Assembly: GCA_041736895.1 (NCBI GenBank)
Contig: JBGSSS010000083.1
Coordinates: 1 to 30,150, forward strand
Length of the DNA stretch: 30,150 nt
Origin: JANRLT01 sp041736895
Lineage (GTDB): Bacteria; Planctomycetota; Planctomycetia; Pirellulales; JALHPA01
Reading direction: 5' to 3'
Below the pieces are notes generated by a model. The model ran no database searches. It saw nothing but the letters and a program-made list of their open reading frames with translations, and was not told the DNA's origin. Shown here one piece after another: positions 22,528 to 30,150 of this stretch; positions within the stretch are counted from its first letter, which is position 1; each line of letters opens with the position of its first letter. The position numbers and the translations under genes are program-made.

Positions 22528-23778
22528 ATGCGAACCACTTCCCTCGCTCTTAGCATCGCCTTGCTCATGTCCTTCATCGCCCTTGAAGAAGCCGTAGCTC
22601 AACCCAAGGGCTTCAACTATGACGAATCGAAAGTTCCGTCGTACACGTTGCCGGAACTGCTCGTCATGCGCGATGGAACGAAAGTCACGAAGCCCGAGCA
22701 GTGGCCCGCGCGGCGCAAGGAAATCTTGGAGCTGTATAAAGATCAAGTCTTTGGCCAGATGCCGGCCGCGAAGCCGGTCAAGGTGCTCCAGCAGCCAAAG
22801 GTTCACCAAATCGAAAACGGCACGGTCGAGCAATTCACGCTCCGCATCGGCAGCGACGATAAGTACCTTGATCTGCCGGCCTTGCTCTACCTACCGAAGT
22901 CCGACAAACCGGTGCCAGTCTTCTTGGGCTACAACTTTCCCGGCAATCACACGGTGAGCGCCGACCCGCAACTGATCATCAACGGCCCCGAACCGACCGA
23001 TGCGAAGCACGCGCGGGGCGCGTCCGCGAGCCGCTGGCCGATCGACGAAATTCTCAAACGCCGTTATGGAGTCGTGACGGCTTGTTATCAAGACCTGACC
23101 CCGGACAACGGCAAGACGTTTCGCACCGGCGCGCATCGTCTGTTCGGCGGCGAGAATCAGGGAGAGCTCGGCGCGAACGAAACGAGCGCGATCGGCGCTT
23201 GGGCGTGGGGGTTGTCTCGGATCCTCGATCACCTCGAAACGGACAAACGCATCGACGCCAAACGCGTGATCGTGCATGGCCATTCGCGGCTCGGCAAGAC
23301 GTCGCTCTGGGCCGGCGCGAACGACGAACGCTTCGCCATCGTCATCTCGAACAACTCGGGCGAAGGCGGTGCCGCCATCACGCGCCGCCGCTTCGGCGAA
23401 ACGATCGCGCGGATCAACACGAGCTTCCCGCATTGGTTCTGCGGCAACTACAAGCAATACAACGATCAAGAGGACAAATTGCCCGTTGATTCGCACATGC
23501 TCATCGCACTCGCCGCGCCGCGGCCGGTCTACTTCGCCAGCGCAGTGGAAGATACCTGGGCCGATCCGCGCGGCGAATTTCTCGGCGCGTTTCACGCGGG
23601 TCCGTTTTATCGTTTGCTCGGCAAAGAAGCCCTTGAATCCGAGAAGTTGCCCGAAGTGAACCAACCCGTGCAGACCACGGTCGGCTATCACATCCGCACC
23701 GGCAAGCACGACATCACGCTCTACGATTGGACGCAATACATGGACTTTGCGGATAAGCACTTGGGGAAGGCGAAGTAA
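22528..23778 (+). CDS. CE15-like esterase (glucuronoyl esterase family), secreted
   Basis: A 416-residue alpha/beta hydrolase of the CE15 type. Family members cleave esters between lignin alcohols and glucuronic acid on xylan, though many bacterial ones have other or unknown substrates. There is a signal peptide (RTTSLALSIALLMSFIALEE, then AVA). The nucleophile elbow is VHGHSRLGKTSLW with S253 (characterised members usually have G-C-S-R-x-G-K). PHWFCGNYKQY, DKLPVDSHMLIALAAPRPVY and a late His in TGKHDITLYDW (H394, likely catalytic) follow in family order. Where fungal enzymes have the acid Glu, this one reads SNNSGEGG, so the acid may be E279 or lie elsewhere. Such genes are often annotated as acetylxylan esterase. 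No polysaccharide-utilisation cluster surrounds it. The ribosome binding site is weak. Confidence 0.85.
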   Translation: MRTTSLALSIALLMSFIALEEAVAQPKGFNYDESKVPSYTLPELLVMRDGTKVTKPEQWPARRKEILELYKDQVFGQMPAAKPVKVLQQPKVHQIENGTVEQFTLRIGSDDKYLDLPALLYLPKSDKPVPVFLGYNFPGNHTVSADPQLIINGPEPTDAKHARGASASRWPIDEILKRRYGVVTACYQDLTPDNGKTFRTGAHRLFGGENQGELGANETSAIGAWAWGLSRILDHLETDKRIDAKRVIVHGHSRLGKTSLWAGANDERFAIVISNNSGEGGAAITRRRFGETIARINTSFPHWFCGNYKQYNDQEDKLPVDSHMLIALAAPRPVYFASAVEDTWADPRGEFLGAFHAGPFYRLLGKEALESEKLPEVNQPVQTTVGYHIRTGKHDITLYDWTQYMDFADKHLGKAK

Positions 23779-23800
23779 TTTCTCGTGCGTGCTGCAAACA

Positions 23801-23848
23801 CTCCACTGCGCGCCGCGGCTAACCGGTTAGCCGCGGCGCGCAGCGGAG
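23801..23848. repeat. 48-base near-perfect palindrome
   Basis: Two 24-base arms meet at AACC/GGTT with no loop and match at 23 of 24 positions. The core is CGCGGCTAACCGGTTAGCCGCG and extends outward in GC. It lies 22 bases after the esterase stop, between convergent genes, and could end transcription from both sides. A relative lies at 30101-30148. Confidence 0.9.
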
Positions 23849-23892
23849 CGTTAAATTACGAAATGCGGATTATCTCGCACTGCGCGGTAACG

Positions 23893-26121
23893 TTACTTCG
23901 CCATGAAGCCCGCGTTGCCGAGGACCAAGAATCCTTCTTTGATATTGATCTTGAGCGTCATGGTTTTATGGCCGGGCGGCAGTTCGACATCGAGCTGCGC
24001 GGCCGTGGCGCCTTGCTCGAAGGGGCCGTCGCTCTCCCAGAACGGTTCGCCATCCAATTGAATCGACAACAGCGCAGCCCCCTGGTACGGATCGCGCTTG
24101 CCGACCACGGCCACGAATCGTTTCCATGCCGGGTCCAGAGGAATCGTGATTTGGCTTCCTGCGGGGAGCGCCGTGCCGTGCTCAAAGCGCAGATCCTTGG
24201 TGACGAGCGCCGTATCGATCACTGATTTGCCTTCGGCCCAGATCCAGTCTTTGTCAATGTTCAGCGGCTTCGTCGATGTGAGCGAAACATCGGCATCCAG
24301 ATACTTTCCCGAAGCGGGCAGCTTCGCGACCAGTAGCCCCAGCGTTACGGCGTCGATGATGATGCCGCCTTGCGAGCCGGGTTTGTACTGATCCGGCTGC
24401 ATCCAGAGACTCAGTGACGCTTCTTGACCGATCAGCGGACCAAGGCTGTATTCCCGTTCGCCCAGACTTCCCCGCACGCCGGAATGACTCCCGACGGGGA
24501 GCGAACCACGATGCGCTGGTAACGGTTTGCCGTTGGCTTCGACGACAATGTGATGATGCCGCCCCGAAACCCCATCCATGCCCGCGGCGAGGTCGAGCCG
24601 CGCATTGTTGTTGGTGATTTGGACTTTCTTCGTCAGGCAGATTCCCGGGTCGCGTTGTTCTTCGCTGAGTGGGACTAGCGCGAAGCGAAAGCCGCGCGAA
24701 GTCAGGACCGGGCGCAAGATCGTTCGCGCGCGATCCGCCGGCGACAATTCGAAGCCGGTGAGCGCGGGAATCCACCGTCCCAGCGGCTCATAGGAAGCCG
24801 CAGAGATTTCGTTTTTTTTCTCCGCCACGGTCAGCATCGGCCAAAGCCAATCGACATGATCGCGGATGTCCCACGGATCGGCGCCCTGCGGGCGATTGTC
24901 GTGCGCTTCCTCGACGACCAACACCAACGCCTTGCACCCACGCACGTCGAGCTTGACTTCGCGCGGAGCTTGGCCGCCGAGGATGAAATCGCTTTCCCAG
25001 AGGACCTCGCCGCCGGCTTGATCGCGGAGGACCTTGGCTCGCGCGCAGCCGCCGCGCCCGCTGCATTGATCGAGTCCGACCCAAGTATGAAGTTTTTCGG
25101 CATCCGGGGGAAGTCCGACGGTGATGCTGGTTCCCGAGTGAACGCCCCAGCCCTGCTCCGCCGACATTCCTTGGCAGCGCAGCTCGCTTCCTTGCACGTT
25201 GTGATGGCGTTGCGGGGCCCACCGCTGCGCGGCCTTGGTCGTTGTGGCGTATTCATGCGGCAGCGCGGTCAAGGGCAATTCATGTTTGTTGCGCCAACTG
25301 ACCCAGCGCAAGCGATCGGGATAAAGTTGCAGCGTTTGCACGGCCCAATTCGGCAGCACCTCGAGCGCGGCGGGTGTTTTGTATTTCTCGGCGCTCCGCT
25401 GGATCAGTTGGCTCCCGCAGGTCAGACATGCCCCGCGCGCTGTTTTGAAACGCACCACGCCCGGAAGAGCCGGATCATCTTTGGACCACAAAGAATCATT
25501 CGCCGCGGCCAGGGGGTTCGCCAGCGGCGCAAACGCCGCGTCGCGAAGTTGATCGAACGAGAGCACGACGACGCCCTTCTCGGTCAAGCACTCGAGTCCG
25601 CCCGCTCCGAAACGAATCGCGCGGGCAACAACGACTCGGCCATCGATGGTATTCACCGTGCCATCCGCCAATTTCTTCGGCTCGCGATTCCCCGTCCAAA
25701 TCCGGCGGACACATTCCGGCCGCACGGGAATTGTGGCGGAAACAAAATCCGCACTCGCTTCGAGACTGACTATCAGTTGTTCCGGCTGCGCGCTGCCGGC
25801 GGTGTTGCTTTGCGCCGGCGACCAGTCGGTGATCTTCCCCGGCACGACATCGCCGTTGGTGAACTCGACCCAAGGGCCATTGGCTTCGAGATTCGGCACC
25901 AGCGGGCAAAACAACGCCAGCGGCGGATTGTCCGAGTTGCCGAGCGGCTTGTTGTCGAGCTTGATCTGCTCCCCTGGCTGATTGTAAAGCGGCGAGATCG
26001 TTTGCCCGGCGACGCGCTCGCCGCGATGCAGCCAAGCCTCGAACCGATCATCGGCAAAACCTTGCGACTCAAGCAAAAGCGCAAGCACAACGAGCAGAAC
26101 AAAGCTACGGAGAAACCGCAT
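23893..26121 (-). CDS. Secreted NPCBM-like protein, unknown function
   Basis: A 742-residue exported protein. ATG 26121 starts a signal peptide (RFLRSFVLLVVLALLLESQG, then FA). The N-terminal third has short beta segments around cleavage- or binding-site-like text (PWVEFTNGDVVPGKITDW, DGRVVVARAIRFGAGGLECL). A middle segment, GWGVHSGTSITVGLPPDAEK, then TWVGLDQCSGRGGCARAKVL and GGEVLWESDFI, resembles the NPCBM carbohydrate-binding module, here with two extra cysteines. A second, weaker copy near the C-terminus reads DPAWKRFVAVVGKRDPYQGA followed by LLSIQLDGEPFWES. No catalytic domain is recognised. It probably binds glycans or other proteins on the cell surface. A longer frame to 26202 has no signal start. 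It is divergent from the DUF58 gene. Confidence 0.75.
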   Translation of the reverse strand: MRFLRSFVLLVVLALLLESQGFADDRFEAWLHRGERVAGQTISPLYNQPGEQIKLDNKPLGNSDNPPLALFCPLVPNLEANGPWVEFTNGDVVPGKITDWSPAQSNTAGSAQPEQLIVSLEASADFVSATIPVRPECVRRIWTGNREPKKLADGTVNTIDGRVVVARAIRFGAGGLECLTEKGVVVLSFDQLRDAAFAPLANPLAAANDSLWSKDDPALPGVVRFKTARGACLTCGSQLIQRSAEKYKTPAALEVLPNWAVQTLQLYPDRLRWVSWRNKHELPLTALPHEYATTTKAAQRWAPQRHHNVQGSELRCQGMSAEQGWGVHSGTSITVGLPPDAEKLHTWVGLDQCSGRGGCARAKVLRDQAGGEVLWESDFILGGQAPREVKLDVRGCKALVLVVEEAHDNRPQGADPWDIRDHVDWLWPMLTVAEKKNEISAASYEPLGRWIPALTGFELSPADRARTILRPVLTSRGFRFALVPLSEEQRDPGICLTKKVQITNNNARLDLAAGMDGVSGRHHHIVVEANGKPLPAHRGSLPVGSHSGVRGSLGEREYSLGPLIGQEASLSLWMQPDQYKPGSQGGIIIDAVTLGLLVAKLPASGKYLDADVSLTSTKPLNIDKDWIWAEGKSVIDTALVTKDLRFEHGTALPAGSQITIPLDPAWKRFVAVVGKRDPYQGAALLSIQLDGEPFWESDGPFEQGATAAQLDVELPPGHKTMTLKINIKEGFLVLGNAGFMAK

Positions 26122-26246
26122 GAACAAGACCGCTTCAGAAGGCCGAAACGTGGAAAGGTGGGAAGCTCTTATCATAAATGATCGTGGAGTGTTTTGCATC
26201 AAGAATTGACAGCATCGCAGCCGTGGGGAAAGATGAGGTTCTTCAA

Positions 26247-26266
26247 CCAGGGTGCGGAGCCCCTGG
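26247..26266. repeat. CCCAGGGG/CCCCTGGG palindrome, copy D
   Basis: CCAGGG and CCCCTGG flank TGCGGAG, about 30 bases before the DUF58 start. It shares GCGGAGCCCCTGGGCTTAGG with copy B before ligA. Confidence 0.75.
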
Positions 26267-26297
26267 GCTTAGGATCGATTTCCTCATTTCTGACTTC

Positions 26298-27191
26298 ATG
26301 AGTTCCGCCGAGCTCGATCAACTGCTCAGTCCCGCGCTGCTCGCTCAACTCGAGCGGCTCGAGTTGACAACGCGCAAAATCTTTCGCGGGCGGATGAAAG
26401 GCGAACGGCGCAGCAAGCGCAAGGGAAACAGCGTCGAGTTTGCCGACTTTCGCAACTATGTCGCCGGCGACGACCTGCGGTTCATCGATTGGAACACCTA
26501 CGCCCGGCTCGACAAGCTGTTCCTCAAGATGTTCCTCGAAGAAGAAGACCTGCACTTCTTCTGCCTGATCGACGACACGCGCTCGATGGACTTTGGCGAA
26601 CCGAACAAGCTCCGCTACGCGAGGCAACTAGCCGCGGCGCTCTCGTTCATCGGCTTGACGCGCGCGGATCGAGTGAAGGTTGAAACGGTGACGCAGAACC
26701 TGCGTTCGCCGAGTCCCGTGCTCCGCGGCCGCAAGAGCGTCTGGCGCTTGCTCTATCAGCTCAGCGCGATCGTTCCACAAGAATCCGTCTCGCTCGCCCA
26801 GGGGATTAAGAATTTTTGCCTCCGCAATTCGGGCCGCGGAATTCTGGTCGTCATCAGTGACTTGCTGGACAAAGCCGGATATCAACAAGCGTTCAAGTAC
26901 CTCGCCGGGCGCGACATGGATGTCTACGTGATTCAGGTTCTCAGCACGGCCGAGATCGAACCGGCGATCGTCGGAGATCTGCGGCTCGTCGATTGCGAAG
27001 ACGCGGACGAAGCCGAGATCACCGTCAGCGCGCCGTTGCTCGCGCGCTACAAGCAAACAGTCGCCGGGTTCATCGAAGAAGCTCGCTCGTTCTGCGCGAA
27101 GCGAGGGATGAACTATCTCTTTGCCCGCACCGATGTCTCGGTGGACGATTTGGTGATGAAGTACCTGCGGCAACGGGGGCTCGTTCGTTAA
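26298..27191 (+). CDS. DUF58 domain-containing protein (VWA-like)
   Basis: A 297-residue DUF58 protein. These proteins usually work with a MoxR-type AAA+ ATPase and BatA-like VWA proteins, a set linked to envelope stress and chaperone-like functions. The family signature is clear: NSVEFADFRNYVAGDDLRFI followed by DWNTYARLDKLFLKMFLEEE. A VWA-like part follows, with FCLIDDTRSMDFG (a MIDAS-like DxTxS) and GILVVISDLLD. ATG 26298 starts the typical short N-terminal helix (SSAELDQLLSPALLAQLERL); an upstream in-frame ATG at 26178 would translate through a palindromic repeat and is rejected. The stop TAA overlaps the next ATG (TAATG). No moxR lies directly upstream, as one would expect; the upstream neighbour is on the other strand. 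Confidence 0.92.
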   Translation: MSSAELDQLLSPALLAQLERLELTTRKIFRGRMKGERRSKRKGNSVEFADFRNYVAGDDLRFIDWNTYARLDKLFLKMFLEEEDLHFFCLIDDTRSMDFGEPNKLRYARQLAAALSFIGLTRADRVKVETVTQNLRSPSPVLRGRKSVWRLLYQLSAIVPQESVSLAQGIKNFCLRNSGRGILVVISDLLDKAGYQQAFKYLAGRDMDVYVIQVLSTAEIEPAIVGDLRLVDCEDADEAEITVSAPLLARYKQTVAGFIEEARSFCAKRGMNYLFARTDVSVDDLVMKYLRQRGLVR

Positions 27192-29179
27192 TGCTACTAC
27201 CAATGCTCAGCGCGTGGCAGTGGGTCGTCCTGGGACTTGTCCCGCCGGCGATCACGGCGCTCTATTTCCTGAAGCTTCGTCGGCAACCGTTGTCGGTGCC
27301 AAGCACGCTGCTCTGGCGCAAGACGATCGAGGACCTGCACGTCAACAGCTTCTGGCAGCGCCTTCGTCAGAGTTTGCTGCTTTACCTGCAATTACTCTTC
27401 ATCACGTTCATCATCCTGACACTGCTGCGGCCGAATTGGGAGACTCAGGTCGAGCTCTCGAGCCGCGTCATTCTCTTGATCGACAACTCGGCCAGCATGA
27501 CGGCGACCGATGTCTCGCCCTCGCGGCTCGACGCGGCCAAGGCCAAGGCGCTCGAGGTCGTCGAAAGCCTCGATGACAAGGCCGTCGCGATGGTGATCAG
27601 CTTCTCCGACAGCGCGCGCGTCGAGAAAAGTTTCAGCAGCAACCGCGCCGAACTGCGAGACGTCATCAACAAAATCCAACCGACGCAACACACGACGAAC
27701 CTGCTCGAAGCTCTGCGGCAAGCCGCCGGCCTCGCGAACACAAATCGCCAGGCGTTCGATCAGAACCCCGAGCAAGTTCAACTCGCCCAACAAGATGACC
27801 CCGCGGCCCAAGCGCTTCCTGCCACGCTCTACATCTTTAGCGACGGCCGATTCCCGGATGTTCAGGGCTTTTCGCTGGGGAACTTGAAACCGGTTTATAT
27901 TCCGATCGGCGAATCGACGGCGCGCAACGCGGGCATCACGACCTTCAGCGTGCGGCGCAAAGACGAAAAAGCCGAAGAGCTGCAAGCCTTTGCCCAAATC
28001 GAGAACGCCGGCAAGGCACCGTTGACCTTGAAGGCCGAACTGCTGCGTGATGGCAAGTTCTGGGACAGGAGCCAACTGACGCTCGACGCCGGCGCGACGC
28101 AAAGCGTGATCTTTGATCTGCGCGACGTCGAGAGCGGAGTGCTGGAGATGAAACTCGGCGTCAGCGATGCGCTGAAACTCGACGACCGCGCGTACGCCGT
28201 GATCCAAGAACCGGTGCCGCTCAAAATTCTCTTGGTCACGCCGGGCAACAGCGATCTTGAACGCGCGCTCGGCACCAAGCAAACGGCCAAGCTGGCCGAT
28301 GTGCGCAAGCAAAAGCCGGACTTTCTTTTGACCCAGGAGTACGGTAAAGGAGCCGCTTCGGGTTTTTGGGACTTGATCATCTATGATCGCTGCAAGCCGC
28401 CGATCATGCCGCGGGCCAACACGATGTTTTGGGGCGAACTGCCGCCAGACGGCTGGAACATCAATGCCACAGCGACAAACCCCCAAGTCATCGACGTCGA
28501 TCGCATTCACCCGCTTTCGCAGAACCTCGACTTCGATGAAATTCTGATCGCGAATTCGACGACCTTGAAGCCGCCGCAAGCTGCGCATCGTTTGCTCGAC
28601 ACGACCAAGGGAACGCTGATGGCGATCGCGCCCCGCGATTCGTTTGAGGATCTCGTCCTGGGCTTCTCGATCTTCGGCAAAAACGAGGATGGCTCAGCGG
28701 GTTACAACTCGAACTTTCATCTGCGGCCGGCGTTCCCGTTGCTGGTCCAAAATTTGCTGTCCTATTTCAGCCGCACCACGGATGTCACGGAAACGGTGAC
28801 GCTCAAGCCTGGCCAGGAAATCGAGCTTCGCCAGGAAGGGGCCACGGAACTGACGATCAAAATGCCCTCGGGCAAATCAGTCACGGTCAACCGCAGCCCG
28901 CGCAATACGTTTAGTTTCAGCGGGACTGATGAAATCGGCGTGTACCAGGTTCTGCAGAACAACAAGCTCCTGCGGCGGTTCGCGGTCCACCTGGGTGATT
29001 CGCTGGAAACCAACATTATTCCTGTGGCAGAAGAGGGCATTCGCATCGGCTACAACCAAATCGCGGGCCAAACGGGGTTCACCGCCGGAAGGCGCGAAAT
29101 TTGGAAATGGCTGCTCCTCGTGGGGCTAGGGTTCCTGGTTTTGGAGTGGTACATTTATAACCGTCGCGTTTATATTTAG
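27191..29179 (+). CDS. BatA/VWA domain membrane protein
   Basis: A 662-residue membrane protein. The N-terminal two helices (WVVLGLVPPAITALYFLKLR, and LLLYLQLLFITFIILTLLRP) match the BatA N-terminal domain of aerotolerance-type proteins. A von Willebrand A domain follows, with an intact MIDAS: LLIDNSASMTATD, TTNLLEAL and FSDGRFPD. This site binds a metal ion and a partner. The second half is beta-rich (about residues 240-600), and a C-terminal helix (WKWLLLVGLGFLVLEWYIYN) with a short basic tail returns it to the membrane, so the VWA part sits between two anchors. Its ATG overlaps the DUF58 stop, so the two proteins are coupled and likely form a complex. An alternative ATG lies at 27203. Its cellular role in planctomycetes is not known. 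Confidence 0.9.
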   Translation: MLLPMLSAWQWVVLGLVPPAITALYFLKLRRQPLSVPSTLLWRKTIEDLHVNSFWQRLRQSLLLYLQLLFITFIILTLLRPNWETQVELSSRVILLIDNSASMTATDVSPSRLDAAKAKALEVVESLDDKAVAMVISFSDSARVEKSFSSNRAELRDVINKIQPTQHTTNLLEALRQAAGLANTNRQAFDQNPEQVQLAQQDDPAAQALPATLYIFSDGRFPDVQGFSLGNLKPVYIPIGESTARNAGITTFSVRRKDEKAEELQAFAQIENAGKAPLTLKAELLRDGKFWDRSQLTLDAGATQSVIFDLRDVESGVLEMKLGVSDALKLDDRAYAVIQEPVPLKILLVTPGNSDLERALGTKQTAKLADVRKQKPDFLLTQEYGKGAASGFWDLIIYDRCKPPIMPRANTMFWGELPPDGWNINATATNPQVIDVDRIHPLSQNLDFDEILIANSTTLKPPQAAHRLLDTTKGTLMAIAPRDSFEDLVLGFSIFGKNEDGSAGYNSNFHLRPAFPLLVQNLLSYFSRTTDVTETVTLKPGQEIELRQEGATELTIKMPSGKSVTVNRSPRNTFSFSGTDEIGVYQVLQNNKLLRRFAVHLGDSLETNIIPVAEEGIRIGYNQIAGQTGFTAGRREIWKWLLLVGLGFLVLEWYIYNRRVYI

Positions 29180-29270
29180 TCATGATTTGATGAGCATTTT
29201 AGGGAGCTGCCTCGCGATCGAGCATAGGGCGGCTCATGACACCAACTTTTTTTGATGGATACCGACGCTG

Positions 29271-30080
29271 ATGTCACTCCAGCAACAAAGCGATTTTTCT
29301 GCTGCCGAAGATTCGGCTCTGGCCACGGTAGCGACCGCCGATTCTCACGACCAAGGCGAGTCGCAAGAAACGCGCGGCAATGATCAAGCTGCTCCGCAGC
29401 GCAAGATCTTCAACCGGCTTGTGGAACGCAGCATGATCCACAAGGTCGACATCAAAGAATACAAGTCCCATGTTCGCTCCGTTTACGCTGGCCCGAAAGG
29501 CGCATTGCTCGCCACGGCCAGTTTGCTCTCGCTCCACACGCCGCTCGTCGAGCGGTTGTTCAAGACGCGCAAGTTCGATTTGACTGGTTGCAAAAGCATT
29601 CTCGACGTCGGCAGCGGCGCCGGCCAGATTGCCAAGCACTTGCTGAAGTTCGCCGAGCCCGATGCGGCAATTACCTGCTTCGATCTCTCGCCCGAGATGA
29701 TGCACCGCGCTCGGCAGCGGATGAAGAGTACGCGGCCGACGTACTTGGCTGCTGATCTGACGCATTTGCCCTTCGCCGACGAGACGTTTGATTGCGTGAC
29801 GTGCGGTTATGTGCTCGAACATCTGCCCGACCCGCGCACGGGTCTGGCGGAACTGTCGCGCGTGATGAAGCCGGGCGGACGGATGCTCTTGCTCACGACC
29901 GAAGACAGCTTCGGCGGAGCGTGGACGAGTTACTTCTGGTATTGCCGCACGTACAATCGGCCCGAGTTGCTCAAGACGTGCGAAGAGATCGGGCTCAAGC
30001 TCCACAATGAACTCTGGTTCACGCGTATGCATCAAATGCTCAAAGCCGGCGGAATTTGCGTTGAGCTTGTGAAGGGATAG
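29271..30080 (+). CDS. Class I SAM-dependent methyltransferase
   Basis: A 269-residue methyltransferase of the Methyltransf_11 type. After a polar N-terminal region of about 60 residues (QQQSDFSAAEDSALATVATA and on), the SAM-binding fold reads SILDVGSGAGQIAKHLLKF (motif I), then CFDLSPEMMHRARQRM, AADLTHLPFADETFDCVT, then CGYVLEHLPDPRTGLAELSR and MKPGGRMLLLTTE. The substrate is not shown; family members methylate small molecules, quinone precursors or lipids. ATG 29271 is used; the ribosome binding site is weak. It stands about 90 bases after the BatA gene on the same strand and is followed by a palindromic repeat at the window's edge, so it ends its transcript unit. Confidence 0.85.
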   Translation: MSLQQQSDFSAAEDSALATVATADSHDQGESQETRGNDQAAPQRKIFNRLVERSMIHKVDIKEYKSHVRSVYAGPKGALLATASLLSLHTPLVERLFKTRKFDLTGCKSILDVGSGAGQIAKHLLKFAEPDAAITCFDLSPEMMHRARQRMKSTRPTYLAADLTHLPFADETFDCVTCGYVLEHLPDPRTGLAELSRVMKPGGRMLLLTTEDSFGGAWTSYFWYCRTYNRPELLKTCEEIGLKLHNELWFTRMHQMLKAGGICVELVKG

Positions 30081-30100
30081 TATTCGTCTCAACTACTGCG

Positions 30101-30148
30101 CTCCGCTGAGCGTCGCGGCTAAACCGTTAGCCGCGACCCACAGCGGAG
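30101..30148. repeat. 48-base imperfect palindrome at the right edge
   Basis: CTCCGCTG/CAGCGGAG and TCGCGGCTAA/TTAGCCGCGA pair around loop ACCG, with a four-base mismatch between the two stems. It starts 20 bases after the methyltransferase stop and resembles the palindrome at 23801-23848 in layout and core sequence. Confidence 0.8.
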
Positions 30149-30150
30149 CT

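Noticed and set aside
24856..26181. Plus-strand frame of 441 codons opposite the NPCBM-like gene
   Set aside because: It is antisense to a protein with a signal peptide and recognisable domains; the plus-strand translation shows no protein-like pattern.
26178..26297. Earlier start for the DUF58 gene
   Set aside because: It would translate the palindromic repeat, and the added residues do not resemble the family.
27392..28588. Minus-strand frame of 398 codons inside the BatA gene
   Set aside because: It is antisense to a VWA domain with intact motifs; the translation is Arg/Val-rich without a family match.
1..30150. CRISPR arrays, tRNA or rRNA genes
   Set aside because: I saw no regularly spaced repeats and no cloverleaf or rRNA signatures other than the tmRNA ends.

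Overview
This 30 kb window looks like chromosomal DNA of a planctomycete, probably Pirellulales-like. The evidence is a DUF1559 prepilin-like protein with the H-x9-DG C-terminus, a very large secreted protein, a CE15-type esterase, a DUF58/BatA pair, many intergenic palindromes and GC-rich coding sequence. Assignment to order is inference.

Layout. 1-1380 is a decayed mobile region: the C-terminal end of an IS21-type IstB (minus) is joined directly to a tyrosine recombinase (plus) carrying a frameshift and a nonsense codon. It lies next to the 3' end of a tmRNA gene (1381-1734, minus), a classic island integration site. Then come uppP (minus) with a clear terminator and a DUF502 membrane protein (plus). 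4576-11220 is one giant reading frame for a secreted protein of about 2,213 residues, broken near its start by an in-frame TAG at 4948-4950. After it come a small minus-strand pair resembling a toxin-antitoxin module, an S1/P1-type nuclease (minus), and a plus-strand run of a flavin oxidoreductase, a small membrane protein and the NAD-dependent DNA ligase ligA. ligA converges on and overlaps lnt (minus). 18865-21690 (minus) holds a small Tat-type exported protein, the DUF1559 protein and two tandem peroxiredoxins with different predicted locations. 21962-23778 (plus) holds a DinB-like protein and the CE15-like esterase. A secreted NPCBM-like protein (minus) is followed by DUF58 and BatA/VWA genes (plus, TAATG-coupled) and a SAM methyltransferase.

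How the genes relate. Many products act at or beyond the cell envelope: UppP recycles the undecaprenyl carrier, Lnt matures lipoproteins, DUF502, DUF58 and BatA are membrane-associated, and at least six proteins have export signals. There is no single large operon. The only tight couplings are the toxin/antitoxin-like pair (GTGA overlap) and DUF58-BatA (TAATG). Several families of short palindromic repeats sit just before starts or just after stops. These, and the interrupted giant gene, are the most unusual features. I found no CRISPR array, tRNA, rRNA or complete mobile element.
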